A stretch of 64,000 nt of DNA, from NCBI RefSeq assembly GCF_031348265.1, contig NZ_CP133771.1, positions 3,596,001 through 3,660,000 on the forward strand. Reading direction: 5' to 3'. Origin of the DNA: Streptomyces collinus. GTDB taxonomy: Bacteria > Actinomycetota > Actinomycetes > Streptomycetales > Streptomycetaceae. The first letter of the stretch is position 1, and every line of letters starts with the position of its first letter. The notes under the pieces are model-generated. The model ran no database searches and had not been told where the DNA came from. It worked only from the letters and a program-made list of their open reading frames with translations. This document shows, piece after piece, positions 20,580 through 29,217 of the stretch. The position numbers and the translations under genes were made by a program.

Positions 20580-21467
20580 TCACTCCGCCGCCGCCTGTCC
20601 CGCCCACGCCGTCAGGCTGGTGTGGACGCGGTCGATGTGGGCGAGGGCGTCGTCCCGCTGCTCGGCGTGCATGCGGAGGAGCCGGTCCGTCTCCGCCTCC
20701 GCGGCCTGCGCGTGCTCCCGCGCCCGGTCGACCAGCTCCGCCGCACGGGCGTGAGACTCTTCCTCCAGGTCGCGGGCGGAGTCCTCGGCATCGGCGAACG
20801 CCTGCTCGGCCTCGGACAGTTCTGCCTCGGCGCGCGTCACCGCCTCATCGTGGTGCGCGTCGAGGGCCGCTTCGCGGGCGGCCTCCTCCTGCTCCGTCTG
20901 CGCCCACCGCTCGGCGCGTTCCTTGTCCTGCTCGGCCAGCATCCCGGAGGTGCGCTGCCGCATCTCCCGCAGTGCGGCCACGGCCTCGCCCCGGTCTTCC
21001 TGCGCCTCGCGCCGGGCAGCGCCCAGGGTCTCGTCGGCATCGGCGTGCGCGGCGAGCAACCGCTGCCGGGCACGCTCGTCGGCCTCGGCGCGTACGGCCT
21101 CGGCATGCGCCCGTGCCGACTCCTGCACGCCGGCCGCGGACACCCGCGCCGCGTCCACGAGTTGGCGCGCCTCTTCCCGCGCCCCCTCCCGTACGGCCGC
21201 GGCCTCCTGCTCGCCGAGTTCGAAGAGCCGGCGTGCCCGGTCGCCGAGCGTCTCGTAGTTCTGCGGGGCCAGCCGGGCCACGGCCTCGCGCAGCCGGGCC
21301 AGTTCCTCGTCCATCCGCCGGGCGAGCACCGTCAGGCGGGCGGCGCGCTCCCAGGCCGCGTCCCGGTCCGCGGAGAGGGCCTCGGCGTACTCGTCGACCT
21401 GCTCGGGACGGTAGCCGCGCCCCCGCACGGCCGTGAAGCCGTGCGGTGACGCCGTCGCGCTGCTCAT
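20580..21467 (-). CDS. Coiled-coil protein with DivIVA-like N-terminus ('cellulose-binding protein' of Streptomyces)
   Basis: A 295-residue protein. After MSSATASPHGFTAVRGRGY there is a DivIVA-like segment (YRPEQVDEYAEALSADRDA) and then an almost uninterrupted Ala/Glu/Arg-rich coiled coil to the end. In Streptomyces genomes proteins of this shape are often labelled cellulose-binding, but a cytoskeletal or polarity role akin to Scy/FilP/DivIVA is at least as plausible. There is no signal peptide. The ATG at 21465-21467 has AGGGG upstream. The gene stands alone, with the terminator at 20423-20466 downstream. Confidence 0.75.
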   Translation of the reverse strand: MSSATASPHGFTAVRGRGYRPEQVDEYAEALSADRDAAWERAARLTVLARRMDEELARLREAVARLAPQNYETLGDRARRLFELGEQEAAAVREGAREEARQLVDAARVSAAGVQESARAHAEAVRAEADERARQRLLAAHADADETLGAARREAQEDRGEAVAALREMRQRTSGMLAEQDKERAERWAQTEQEEAAREAALDAHHDEAVTRAEAELSEAEQAFADAEDSARDLEEESHARAAELVDRAREHAQAAEAETDRLLRMHAEQRDDALAHIDRVHTSLTAWAGQAAAE

Positions 21468-21609
21468 CCGGGCCCCTCTCCACCACATCGACGTGAAGTC
21501 GCGTCAGAAATGGGATGATTCAGCGCACATCTTGGTGGATCAGACGGAAGTGTTCATAACGCGACACTCCGCTCAGGGTCAGGGCCTCATGACCGGACCG
21601 GAGGCGCCG

Positions 21610-22071
21610 TCAGCCCCAGGTGGTGCCCGCGGGCTCCTGGATGGTCGTGTTGATCCGGTTGAACATGTTCGTGACCGAGACGGTGAGGATCAGCGCGGAG
21701 AGTTCCTTCTCGTCGAAGTGATCGGCCACCTCGTCCCACAGCGCGTCCGGCACCGACTCCCCCGAGAAGTCGGAAAGCCGCGTCATCGCCTCCGCCAGTT
21801 TCAGAGCCGCACGCTCGGCGTCCGAGAAGAAGGGCGCGTGCCGCCAGGCGGCGACGGCCGTGATGCGCTCCTCGCTCACCCCGGCCTTGCGGAGGTTGGC
21901 GACATGCCCGTGCACGCAGGCACCGCAACCGTTGATCTGGCTGGCGCGCAGCCCGACGATCTCCGCCACGTCCTGTGCCAGGCCGCTCTCCCCGATCGCG
22001 TGGAAGAGGGTGCCGATGCCCTTCATCGCGCCGGGAAGGACGTACGCCGGGTTCTTCATCCGTGCCTGCAT
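21610..22071 (-). CDS. AhpD-like carboxymuconolactone decarboxylase-family protein
   Basis: A 153-residue CMD-domain protein with the alkylhydroperoxidase motif NGCGACVHGH: cysteines 49 and 52 and histidine 54 form the AhpD-type redox site. Proteins of this family reduce peroxides or act as disulphide adaptors. ATG at 22069-22071 follows AGGAGG. It is monocistronic; no oxidative-stress regulator lies beside it. Confidence 0.88.
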   Translation of the reverse strand: MQARMKNPAYVLPGAMKGIGTLFHAIGESGLAQDVAEIVGLRASQINGCGACVHGHVANLRKAGVSEERITAVAAWRHAPFFSDAERAALKLAEAMTRLSDFSGESVPDALWDEVADHFDEKELSALILTVSVTNMFNRINTTIQEPAGTTWG

Positions 22072-22177
22072 GATCTCTGCCTCCTGTGTCGGCCGTGCGT
22101 CGCTGTCACTGCACTGACGGAGCGACGGAGGAAGGTGTGACAGCCCGACGCGAAGAATTTCCGGCACGCGCACGAAA

Positions 22178-22215
22178 GAGCCGGGCCCGGTCGTACGAGC
22201 GACCGAACCCGGCTC
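22178..22215. terminator. Terminator downstream of the SUKH-4/deaminase gene
   Basis: GAGCCGGG...CGGTCG pairs with CGACCG...CCCGGCTC around a 5-6 base loop, 26 bp past the stop codon at 22241. Confidence 0.7.
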
Positions 22216-22240
22216 CTTGCGGCACCTCAGCGGCTACGGC

Positions 22241-25200
22241 TCACAGCAGGCCGTCCCACATCTGCTCCAGCAGCACCGACCACCAGCTCTCCGGCGAGCC
22301 GAGCGCCGCCGGGTCGAGCGCGGCCAGCTGGGCCTGGAAGTCGACGGTCCAACGGCCCGCCTGCTCCTGGTTCAGCCCGAACCGCAGCCGCCACATCCGC
22401 CCGAGCAGCGCCAGGCAGCGGGCGAACTCCGGCAGCCCGGTGTTCACGAACTGCGGTGGCACGGGCGCCCCGCCCGGCCCCGCCTCCACCGGCACGGCGA
22501 CGATGTTCGCCGTGCCGTACTGCACGCAGATCGCCTTGCCGAAGTCGCTGCCCATCACCAGGTAGGAACCCGCGTCCGAGGCCGGCTGCACACCGCGCTC
22601 GGCAGCCAGCTCCGCCAGCGTCGGAACGGGCCGCCCCGGCTGGGCCTGCGCCCAGAAGAACGGGCCCATGTCCATCGGCAGACCGGCCGCCACCAGCGTG
22701 TGCGCCACCACCGGCGGCACACCCTGCCGCGACACGGCGGCCTGCTCGAACCGGAACACACCCGGCCCGAACGCGGCCCCCAACTCCTGCCCGATGGCCT
22801 CCGGCGGGATCGGCGGCGCCGGCTGCACCGGCGGCAGCGGCGCGCGCACCGGAGCCGGACGCGCCGGGCCGTCCGCCACCTGGTGCAACTCGCCCTGGTG
22901 GGCCAGCAGCTGCTGCATGCCCTGCTGCCGACTCGCATGGTCGGTGCCGTACGGGGCGATGCTCGTGATGCGCGCCTGCGGCCACTGCTCACGGATCATC
23001 CGCGCGCAGTACGCGCCCGGCAGCTCGCACGACTCCAGTTCGGTGTGCAGCTCCAGCACCTGGTCCGGGGGCACGTTCATGGCCCGCAGCTCGTGGAAGA
23101 TCTGCCACTCCGGGTGCGGCGTGCCCGGCGCCGAACGCCGGATCAGCTGCTGCTCGGAACCGTCCTGCGCGCGGTAGCGCAGCACGGCCTGGTAGCCGGG
23201 GCCCACGGTCGGCTGCCCGGTGGGCTGCTGCGGATAGCCGTACGCCGGCGGCTGGCCGGGAACGGGCTGGCCGGGCGGCGGCATCGCACCCGGGGGCATC
23301 GCACCATGAGGCATCGCACCGGGCGGCATACCCGGAGGCACCGCCCCCGGCACCCCGCCGTGCGGCATGGGCTGCGGACCACCAGGCACACCAGGTGCTC
23401 CCGGGGCTCCCGGGGCTCCCGGGGCTCCCGGGGCAGCGGGCGGCGCGCCAGGTGCCTGCGGCGGCGGAGGCACGCCGGGGCCACCCGCCGGAGGCGTGGC
23501 CAGCATGGTCTCCGCGTGATGCACGGGACCAGGGCCGCCAGGAACACCCGGAGCACCAGGGCCGCCGGGCGGCTGCGGCGCGCCGGGCGGGTGAGGAGCG
23601 CCTGGCGCTCCCGGCGGACCGGGCGGATTCGGAGCACCGGGCGCTCCAGGAGGACCGGGCGGCTGCGGAGGCTGAGGCGCGCCCGGGCCCATCCGGCCGG
23701 GGTCGGCAAACATCGTGGCGGCATGGTGGACACCCCCCGGAGGCGTACCACCAGGGGCGCCGGGCGGCTGCGGCGCGCCAGGGGGACCAGGCGGCTGCGG
23801 CGCGCCAGGCGCATGCGGAGCACCCGTCGGCTGCTGCGGAGGCAGCGGCGCACCCGGCCCCTGCGGAGACCCGGCCCCCGCGGAACTGCCCGGACCGCCG
23901 GGCGCACCGGGACCCTCGGAACCAGGCCCTCCGGGCCCTCCCGGCCCGTCAGGGCCGAGCGCCGCCACAAACTGCGTAGGCACGTAACCGCCCGCCGGAG
24001 TACCCGGAGCCCCGGGACCCGACGGCGGGGGCGTACTGCCCGGCCGCGCTCCCGGTGCACCCGGAGCACCCGGCGGAGGCGGCGTGGTCGGACCCGTGCC
24101 CCGCCCACGGCCCGGCGGCGGAGCCGCCTTGCTGGTCGCGGCGTCGGCGATGTCCCCTGCGTTGGGCGCGAGCGGCCGCTCCGGCACACCCGGACCGGCA
24201 GGACCAGCCGGTCCGGCGGGACCGGCAGCTGCGCCACCCGCCCCCTGCGGATAGCCGTACGGCTGCCCACCCGGAACCGGCGGAGGCGTACTGCCCTGCG
24301 GCACCCCACCGGGCGGCGTCCCCGGTACACCGGGCACAGTGGCCGGGCCCGGGGGGTAGCCGTATCCCGGGCCACCCGCGGGGCCGGAGCCCGGGGCGTT
24401 CGGACCGTCCACAGCCGGCGTCACCGCGGTCGGCGGAAGCCCGCTGCCGCCCGACATCAGGGCCGTCTGCGCGTCGGGCGTCACCGACGGCGGCGTGACA
24501 CCGTCGGCCTCGCTCAGCGGCGGCGCGAAGACCGTCGCGGGCAGCGGTACGGAACGGTCGTCACCGGCATCGCCGTTGGTGTCCGTACCGGCCCAGGGCG
24601 TCGCCCCCTCCGGCACGCCCGGCGCGGCGGAAGCACCCGGACCGGCGGCCGAGCCGTCGCCCGCCTCCGGATCACTCCCCCCGGCGGCCGGCCACGCCGT
24701 ACCGCTCCCCGGCGCGGCGGGCGCCCCCTGGGCGGGAGTCACAGCGCCCCCAGCCGCGCCCCCGGCCGAGGCACCGGAAGCGGAACCAGAACCGGAACCG
24801 GAAGCCGACCCGCCAGAAGAAACCGGACCACCGTCAGCGCCCGCAGAAACCGAAGGAGCCGCGGGAGACGCAGCAACCGAAGGAACCGAAGGAGCCGAAG
24901 AGGACGAAGAGGCCGAAGGATCCGCAGGAACCGACCCCGTCCCGCCGGCCCCCGCACCCCGCCGATCCGGAATCCCCAGCTTGTCCGCCGCATCCTGCAA
25001 CCACTCCGGCGGAGTCAGCAGGAACGACGTCTGATTCAGATCCACCCGCGCGGCAGGCGCCGCCGGAGCCGGCTCCTCCGCCACATCCGGACGGCCGTAC
25101 TCCTCCTCATACCGGCGAATCACCTCACCCACCGGCAGCCCGGGCCACAGCGTCGCCTCACCACTGTCCCGCGCGATCACCAGCCGCTGCGCACCACCGT

Positions 25201-25348
25201 CCGACCGCGGCCCGTCCGCCCGGTCCTCGGCCCACAACACGAACCCGAGATCGAACTCCCGCACCCGCACCTCACGATGCTGATACGCCGGGAGATCCCC
25301 GTTGATCCACTCTTCCGCACGCTCCTGCGCCTGCGCGAAGGTCACCAT
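22241..25348 (-). CDS. Multidomain toxin/immunity-type protein: Imm35/YrhB-like, collagen-like linker, deaminase-like domain, SUKH-4
   Basis: A 1035-residue protein in four parts. Residues 1-95 (MVTFAQAQERAEEWINGDLP ... RLVIARDSGEATLWPGLPVG) resemble the Imm35/YrhB immunity fold. Residues about 150-715 are Ser/Ala then Pro/Gly-rich, with dozens of PGAPG/GPP collagen-like units. Residues about 718-840 resemble the nucleotide/nucleic-acid deaminases of polymorphic toxins: PEWQIFHELRAMNV gives H-x-E-like residues and SCELPGAYCARMI gives a paired-cysteine motif. Residues about 850-1035 look like SUKH-4 (GSDFGKAICVQYGTANIVAV ... LPEFARCLALLGRMWRLRFG). SUKH domains neutralise nuclease/deaminase toxins. 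There is no signal peptide. It follows the WHH-SUKH gene by eight bases. Activity is unproven. Confidence 0.75.
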   Translation of the reverse strand: MVTFAQAQERAEEWINGDLPAYQHREVRVREFDLGFVLWAEDRADGPRSDGGAQRLVIARDSGEATLWPGLPVGEVIRRYEEEYGRPDVAEEPAPAAPAARVDLNQTSFLLTPPEWLQDAADKLGIPDRRGAGAGGTGSVPADPSASSSSSAPSVPSVAASPAAPSVSAGADGGPVSSGGSASGSGSGSASGASAGGAAGGAVTPAQGAPAAPGSGTAWPAAGGSDPEAGDGSAAGPGASAAPGVPEGATPWAGTDTNGDAGDDRSVPLPATVFAPPLSEADGVTPPSVTPDAQTALMSGGSGLPPTAVTPAVDGPNAPGSGPAGGPGYGYPPGPATVPGVPGTPPGGVPQGSTPPPVPGGQPYGYPQGAGGAAAGPAGPAGPAGPGVPERPLAPNAGDIADAATSKAAPPPGRGRGTGPTTPPPPGAPGAPGARPGSTPPPSGPGAPGTPAGGYVPTQFVAALGPDGPGGPGGPGSEGPGAPGGPGSSAGAGSPQGPGAPLPPQQPTGAPHAPGAPQPPGPPGAPQPPGAPGGTPPGGVHHAATMFADPGRMGPGAPQPPQPPGPPGAPGAPNPPGPPGAPGAPHPPGAPQPPGGPGAPGVPGGPGPVHHAETMLATPPAGGPGVPPPPQAPGAPPAAPGAPGAPGAPGAPGVPGGPQPMPHGGVPGAVPPGMPPGAMPHGAMPPGAMPPPGQPVPGQPPAYGYPQQPTGQPTVGPGYQAVLRYRAQDGSEQQLIRRSAPGTPHPEWQIFHELRAMNVPPDQVLELHTELESCELPGAYCARMIREQWPQARITSIAPYGTDHASRQQGMQQLLAHQGELHQVADGPARPAPVRAPLPPVQPAPPIPPEAIGQELGAAFGPGVFRFEQAAVSRQGVPPVVAHTLVAAGLPMDMGPFFWAQAQPGRPVPTLAELAAERGVQPASDAGSYLVMGSDFGKAICVQYGTANIVAVPVEAGPGGAPVPPQFVNTGLPEFARCLALLGRMWRLRFGLNQEQAGRWTVDFQAQLAALDPAALGSPESWWSVLLEQMWDGLL

Positions 25349-25356
25349 CGCCGACC

Positions 25357-26361
25357 TCACTCCCCCACGGCCGACGACGACACCGCGCCCGCCGGCACCA
25401 CACGCGCGAACCCGCCGTCCACCATCAGGTTCGCCACCGTCTCCAACTCCGGCGGATTGCCCGCCAGCCGCGACAGGAAGACATCGAAGTCGTCCCCGCA
25501 CGGCAGCAGCAGCCGTTCCACCCGCTCCGCCGGCGGAACCGAGGGATCCACGTCCCGCGCGTCGTCATACGCGCAGAACCACACGGACCCGATGCGCTCG
25601 CCCTTCACCTTCACGGCCAGCAGACCGCCCTGGACGAAAGCGACCCCCAGATAGTCCTTGGTCAGATGGTCACGCAGACACTTGTTGACGTACACCAGGT
25701 CATTGACCGCGGCCTCGTCCCGCACCGTGAAGAACGGCTGGTCCACCAGCAGCCCCAGCTCCGCGTCCAGCGCGGCACCCACCGGCGCACAGCCACCCGC
25801 CGCCTTCAGAAACGACCGGTACGCACCCGGCAACCGGTAGCCCAAGTCCTCCTCGACGCCCTGCACCTGCGACTCCGTCACCGCCACACCCGACTTCGGC
25901 AGCCCGAAGTGCGCCGGACGCGTCTCCTGCAACGGCCGCGTCCCCCGCTTCGAGTGGTCGACACCCGACGTCGCCACACCCCCGTGATGCCGCAACAGCG
26001 CCTTCACCTCGACCGGCACCAGCTCCAGCCGCCGCGACCCCACCACGTGATGCCACGTCCAGCCGTGCGGCGTCGCCACCGCCGGCACCGTGTCCCACAA
26101 CTCGTGCCCGGACGCCGACAACGCCGTGTTCGCCGACACATAATCCGTCAGCCGCAACTCGTCGACACCGAAACCCTCCGGCGGCTCCGCGATCTCCGCA
26201 GCCGCACGCGCGTAAGCCGAGAAGTCGGGGTAACCATGCTCATCGACCCGTACCCCTCTCGGGTGACGGGCCGCCCGGACCGGATCCGGGAAATGCACGA
26301 CCTGCCCGGCGTAGGCCGCGTTCGGCGGCGCGGCTTGCTGCCCGAGCCGACCTGTCGTCAT
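25357..26361 (-). CDS. WHH-type HNH nuclease fused to an SMI1/KNR4 (SUKH) domain
   Basis: A 334-residue protein. Residues 35-150 carry a toxin-type HNH/Endo VII nuclease: PHGWTWHHVVGSRRLELVPV has the WHH triad (103-105), and RHHGGVA supplies further histidines (125-126), as in bacterial polymorphic-toxin WHH domains. Residues 160-310 form a SUKH/SMI1-KNR4 domain: VEEDLGYRLPGAYRSFLKAAG is the family's N-terminal signature. Fusing toxin and immunity modules in one chain suggests self-inhibition or an intracellular defence role rather than export. ATG at 26359-26361 follows AGGGGG; an in-frame GTG at 26382 is an alternative. It is probably an operon with the next gene. Confidence 0.8.
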   Translation of the reverse strand: MTTGRLGQQAAPPNAAYAGQVVHFPDPVRAARHPRGVRVDEHGYPDFSAYARAAAEIAEPPEGFGVDELRLTDYVSANTALSASGHELWDTVPAVATPHGWTWHHVVGSRRLELVPVEVKALLRHHGGVATSGVDHSKRGTRPLQETRPAHFGLPKSGVAVTESQVQGVEEDLGYRLPGAYRSFLKAAGGCAPVGAALDAELGLLVDQPFFTVRDEAAVNDLVYVNKCLRDHLTKDYLGVAFVQGGLLAVKVKGERIGSVWFCAYDDARDVDPSVPPAERVERLLLPCGDDFDVFLSRLAGNPPELETVANLMVDGGFARVVPAGAVSSSAVGE

Positions 26362-26758
26362 GGCGGTTGCCCCCTGCGGCACTCTGTACGACCCGTATTG
26401 ACCACCCTCGGCACACTACGACCCGTATCGACTGTCACGTCTTGTTTCTCGACTCCACTGCACCTCGGCGCACTTCACCGCACCTCACTGCACACCCCGG
26501 CCCCGCGGATCACCCTCCGGATCACTGCATCGAACCCCGAACGGATCACCGCATCGCCCGCGGTGCCGACAGCCTATGCGGTACGACGACACCGGTCACC
26601 GGCACCGGCCGGCACCCCCTCCGCTTCCGTGACCAGCCGTCACCCCACCGTGACGGCACACCCCGCTACGGGCGTGTCGCCGCGCCCCAGCTTCCGCACC
26701 AGCCACGGCATTTGGCAGTCTGTGCCCCCCGGGGGGATGCACGGAGGGGAAGACGATC
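26362..26758. other. Divergent control region of the toxin/immunity block, with direct repeats
   Basis: A 397-bp gap without a supported gene. The 16-mer TACGACCCGTATTGAC (26387-26402) recurs as TACGACCCGTATCGAC (26417-26432), exactly 30 bp apart, just upstream of the WHH-SUKH start. Further on are GCAC-TTCACC / GCAC-CTCACT units (about 26468-26492) and repeated CGGATCACNNCATCG (about 26517-26570). These are candidate operator sites for coordinated control of the two divergent blocks. Confidence 0.55.
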
Positions 26759-27361
26759 ATGAACGCCACGCAGACGGGACCACACACCGGCCGGTCCGCC
26801 GACCCACGAAACAGCGACCCCAGAGGCACAACCCACGCCCCCGGCCCCCTGGCCGGCGACCCGCGAGCCACCGACCCCCGCAGCGGCGACCCCCGCATCG
26901 GCTGGAGCACCACCCAAACAGCCCACACCCCCGCCCTCCGGCACCGCCGCGACGGCATCCTCCCCACCGTCGCCGCCGCCCTCTCCGTCCGCGGCACCAC
27001 CCTCACCGGCACCGCCGCCCGCGGCGACACACCCCCCGCCCTGCACCCCCTCGTCCAGGACTTCCTCGACACCCTCACCAGCGCCCAACGCGACCGCTAC
27101 ACCGGCCGCTGCGCCGAAACCCTCCTCATCTCCCGCCACATCGCCGCCGCCGACACCGCACGCAGCAAACGCGCCGCACGCAAACCCATGACCAACGGCG
27201 AGGCACGCAAAGCCCTCAAGCAGGCCAAACTCACCACCCGACGCATCCGCGAGGACGGCGACCCCCTCCACGGCAGCTTCGCCACCCCCTGCCGCGCCTG
27301 CACCGCGCTCAGCGCCCACTTCGGGGTCCGCATAGTCGACCCGGCATCCCAGAACGGCTGA
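26759..27361 (+). CDS. YwqJ-type putative deaminase (polymorphic toxin family)
   Basis: A 200-residue protein. After a disordered Pro/Asp/Arg-rich N-terminus (1-60) the deaminase core shows GRCAETLLISRHI (zinc-ligand C118 and catalytic E120) and GSFATPCRACTALSAHFGV (P177-C178-x-x-C181), the C-A-E plus P-C-x-x-C pattern of the YwqJ deaminase group. No signal or secretion leader is present. Start ATG follows GGAGGGG. The SUKH-3 gene follows 71 bp downstream and is its likely immunity partner. Target (nucleotide or nucleic acid) is unknown. Confidence 0.82.
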   Translation: MNATQTGPHTGRSADPRNSDPRGTTHAPGPLAGDPRATDPRSGDPRIGWSTTQTAHTPALRHRRDGILPTVAAALSVRGTTLTGTAARGDTPPALHPLVQDFLDTLTSAQRDRYTGRCAETLLISRHIAAADTARSKRAARKPMTNGEARKALKQAKLTTRRIREDGDPLHGSFATPCRACTALSAHFGVRIVDPASQNG

Positions 27362-27432
27362 CGCCCCCCCAGCACCACGCAACACGGCGCACCCCCACAC
27401 GCGCCCCATGACCTCGACGAGACGAAGGGCAG

Positions 27433-27927
27433 ATGCACACCGACCGCACCTCCACCACCCGCTTCGCCGTACCCGTCGACGCCGCACTGCGCGCCGCCGG
27501 CTGGCAACCCGGACGCTGGGACATCAAACAAGCCGAAATCTGGGCCGACACCCTCCGCGACCACACCTCACCCGCAGGCCACCGCCACACCGTCTTCCCC
27601 GCCGCCGTCGAGGCCTGGGCCGAATTCGGCGGACTCCACATCACCCCCACCGGCCCCGGCCGCCAAGTCGCCCCCGCCAACCTCCACCTCGACCCGCTGC
27701 ACGGCCTCCACATGGCCCGCACCCTCGCCGACCTCGGCCGCGCCCTCGGCACCGACGTCTGCCCCCTCGGCACCGAAACCGACAGCCACGCCCTCCTCGC
27801 CATCGACACCGACGGCCGCACCTACACCCTCGACCACACCGGCGACTGGTACCTCGGCCCCGACATCGACCACGCCCTGGCCACCCTCATCACCGGCACC
27901 GAACCCGCACGTCTCACCACCGCCTGA
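27433..27927 (+). CDS. SUKH-3 immunity-domain protein
   Basis: A 164-residue protein with the SUKH-3 layout: AAGWQPGRWD at 21-30, VFPAAVEAWAEFGGLHITPTG in the middle, then LGTDVCPLGTETDSHALLAI and DWYLGPDIDHALATLITG at the end. SUKH-3 proteins are immunity proteins for nucleic-acid-targeting toxins; here the adjacent YwqJ deaminase is the obvious partner. AAGGG precedes the ATG. It ends 15 bp from the convergent histidine kinase gene. Confidence 0.85.
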   Translation: MHTDRTSTTRFAVPVDAALRAAGWQPGRWDIKQAEIWADTLRDHTSPAGHRHTVFPAAVEAWAEFGGLHITPTGPGRQVAPANLHLDPLHGLHMARTLADLGRALGTDVCPLGTETDSHALLAIDTDGRTYTLDHTGDWYLGPDIDHALATLITGTEPARLTTA

Positions 27928-27942
27928 CCACCCCGGGACGGC

Positions 27943-29217
27943 CTACGACGCCGGAATCACCGCCGACACCCGAAAACCCCCCGCATCCGTCGGCCCCGAC
28001 ACAAACACCCCACCCAGCGCCGACACCCGCTCCCTCATCCCCACCAGCCCATTCCCCCCGGACGGCAACCGCGCCGACGACGCCGCCTCCTCCGGCGGCT
28101 CGTTCTCCACCTGCATCGCGATCTCCGACACCCGATGCGCCAACCGCACATACGTCTTCGCCCCGGCCGCATGCTTGTGGACGTTCGTCAACGCCTCCTG
28201 CACCACCCGATACGCCGTCTGCTCCACCAAAGGCGCATACGACCGGACATCCCCCTCCACCGACAACGCCACCACCATCCCCGCGGCAGCCGACTGCCCC
28301 ACCAACTCCTCGATCTCCGCCAGACACGGCCCCTCGTCATCCACCGCCCGCGAAGCCGCCGCCGCAGCAGCCACCCCCACCGCCACCAACGGCACCGAAG
28401 CGGCACGCTCCCGCCGCCCCTCCCCGCCACTGCGCAACACCCCGAGCATCTCCCGCAGCTCCGTCAGCGCCTGCCGCCCCATATCCCCCACCAGCGCGGC
28501 ATTCTTCACCGCCTTCTCCGGATCCTTCCGGGCCACCGCCTGCAACGCCGCCGCATGCACCACCATCAGACTCACCCGATGCGCGACCACATCGTGCATC
28601 TCCCGCGCGATCCGCGTCCGCTCCTCATTCCGGGCCCACTCCGCCCGCTCCTCCGCCCGCTCCGCGAGCAACTGAAGCTCCCTCTCCAGGCTGTCCGCCC
28701 GCTCCCGCAGACTCTCCATCAACCGCCGCCGCGCCCCCACATACAGCCCGAGCAGCACCGGAGGCGCCGTGAAGCCCAGCGACATCGTGATCGCCGCGAA
28801 GGGCACGAACCAGTCCCCTATGTCCAGGTCCCCCCGCGACATGTCCTGCCGCGTCTTCACGAACGTCACGATCAACGTCCCCACCAGCGACATCCCCGCC
28901 AGCGACGCGATGATCCGCCGGGGCAGCTCGGCCGCGGCCAGCGTGTACAGGCCCACGACCCCCATCAGGAAGCCCATCTCGGCGGGCGTGATGGCGATCG
29001 ACACCAGCACGACCGCGATCGGCCACCGCCGCCGCACGACCAGCACGGAACCGGCCAGCAACCCGAACACGACCCCCGCCGCCACCGGGATCCCCGCGTC
29101 CCGCGCGAACGGAATCCCCTCCAGCGCGCACTCCAGCGCGGACACCACCGCCAGGCTCACATCGAACACGGCACTACGCCGCCTGGCCCACCACCAAGGC
29201 CCTCCCCGGGCCGTCAC
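27943..29217 (-). CDS. Orphan sensor histidine kinase (HisKA_3/NarL-type)
   Basis: A 424-residue membrane kinase. Five to six N-terminal membrane helices (about 15-160) are followed by a coiled coil (163-195), the HisKA_3 phospho-acceptor box EERTRIAREMHDVVAHRVS with H208, and a HATPase_c domain (VVQEALTNVHKHA N-box, GLVGMRERV G-box). Such kinases normally pair with LuxR-type regulators, yet none adjoins it. GTG at 29215-29217 has GGGGGAAG eight bases upstream and is preferred; ATG at 29239-29241 is possible but its GGAGG sits only one base away. It diverges from the HTH gene. Confidence 0.88.
   Translation of the reverse strand: MTARGGPWWWARRRSAVFDVSLAVVSALECALEGIPFARDAGIPVAAGVVFGLLAGSVLVVRRRWPIAVVLVSIAITPAEMGFLMGVVGLYTLAAAELPRRIIASLAGMSLVGTLIVTFVKTRQDMSRGDLDIGDWFVPFAAITMSLGFTAPPVLLGLYVGARRRLMESLRERADSLERELQLLAERAEERAEWARNEERTRIAREMHDVVAHRVSLMVVHAAALQAVARKDPEKAVKNAALVGDMGRQALTELREMLGVLRSGGEGRRERAASVPLVAVGVAAAAAASRAVDDEGPCLAEIEELVGQSAAAGMVVALSVEGDVRSYAPLVEQTAYRVVQEALTNVHKHAAGAKTYVRLAHRVSEIAMQVENEPPEEAASSARLPSGGNGLVGMRERVSALGGVFVSGPTDAGGFRVSAVIPAS

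Noticed and set aside
22241..25348. Extracellular collagen-like adhesin
   Set aside because: There is no signal peptide or anchor, and both ends look like immunity/deaminase domains.
26367..26762. Plus-strand open frame in the control region of the toxin block
   Set aside because: His/Pro/Arg/Thr-rich, made by repeated DNA, and lacks a ribosome-binding site.
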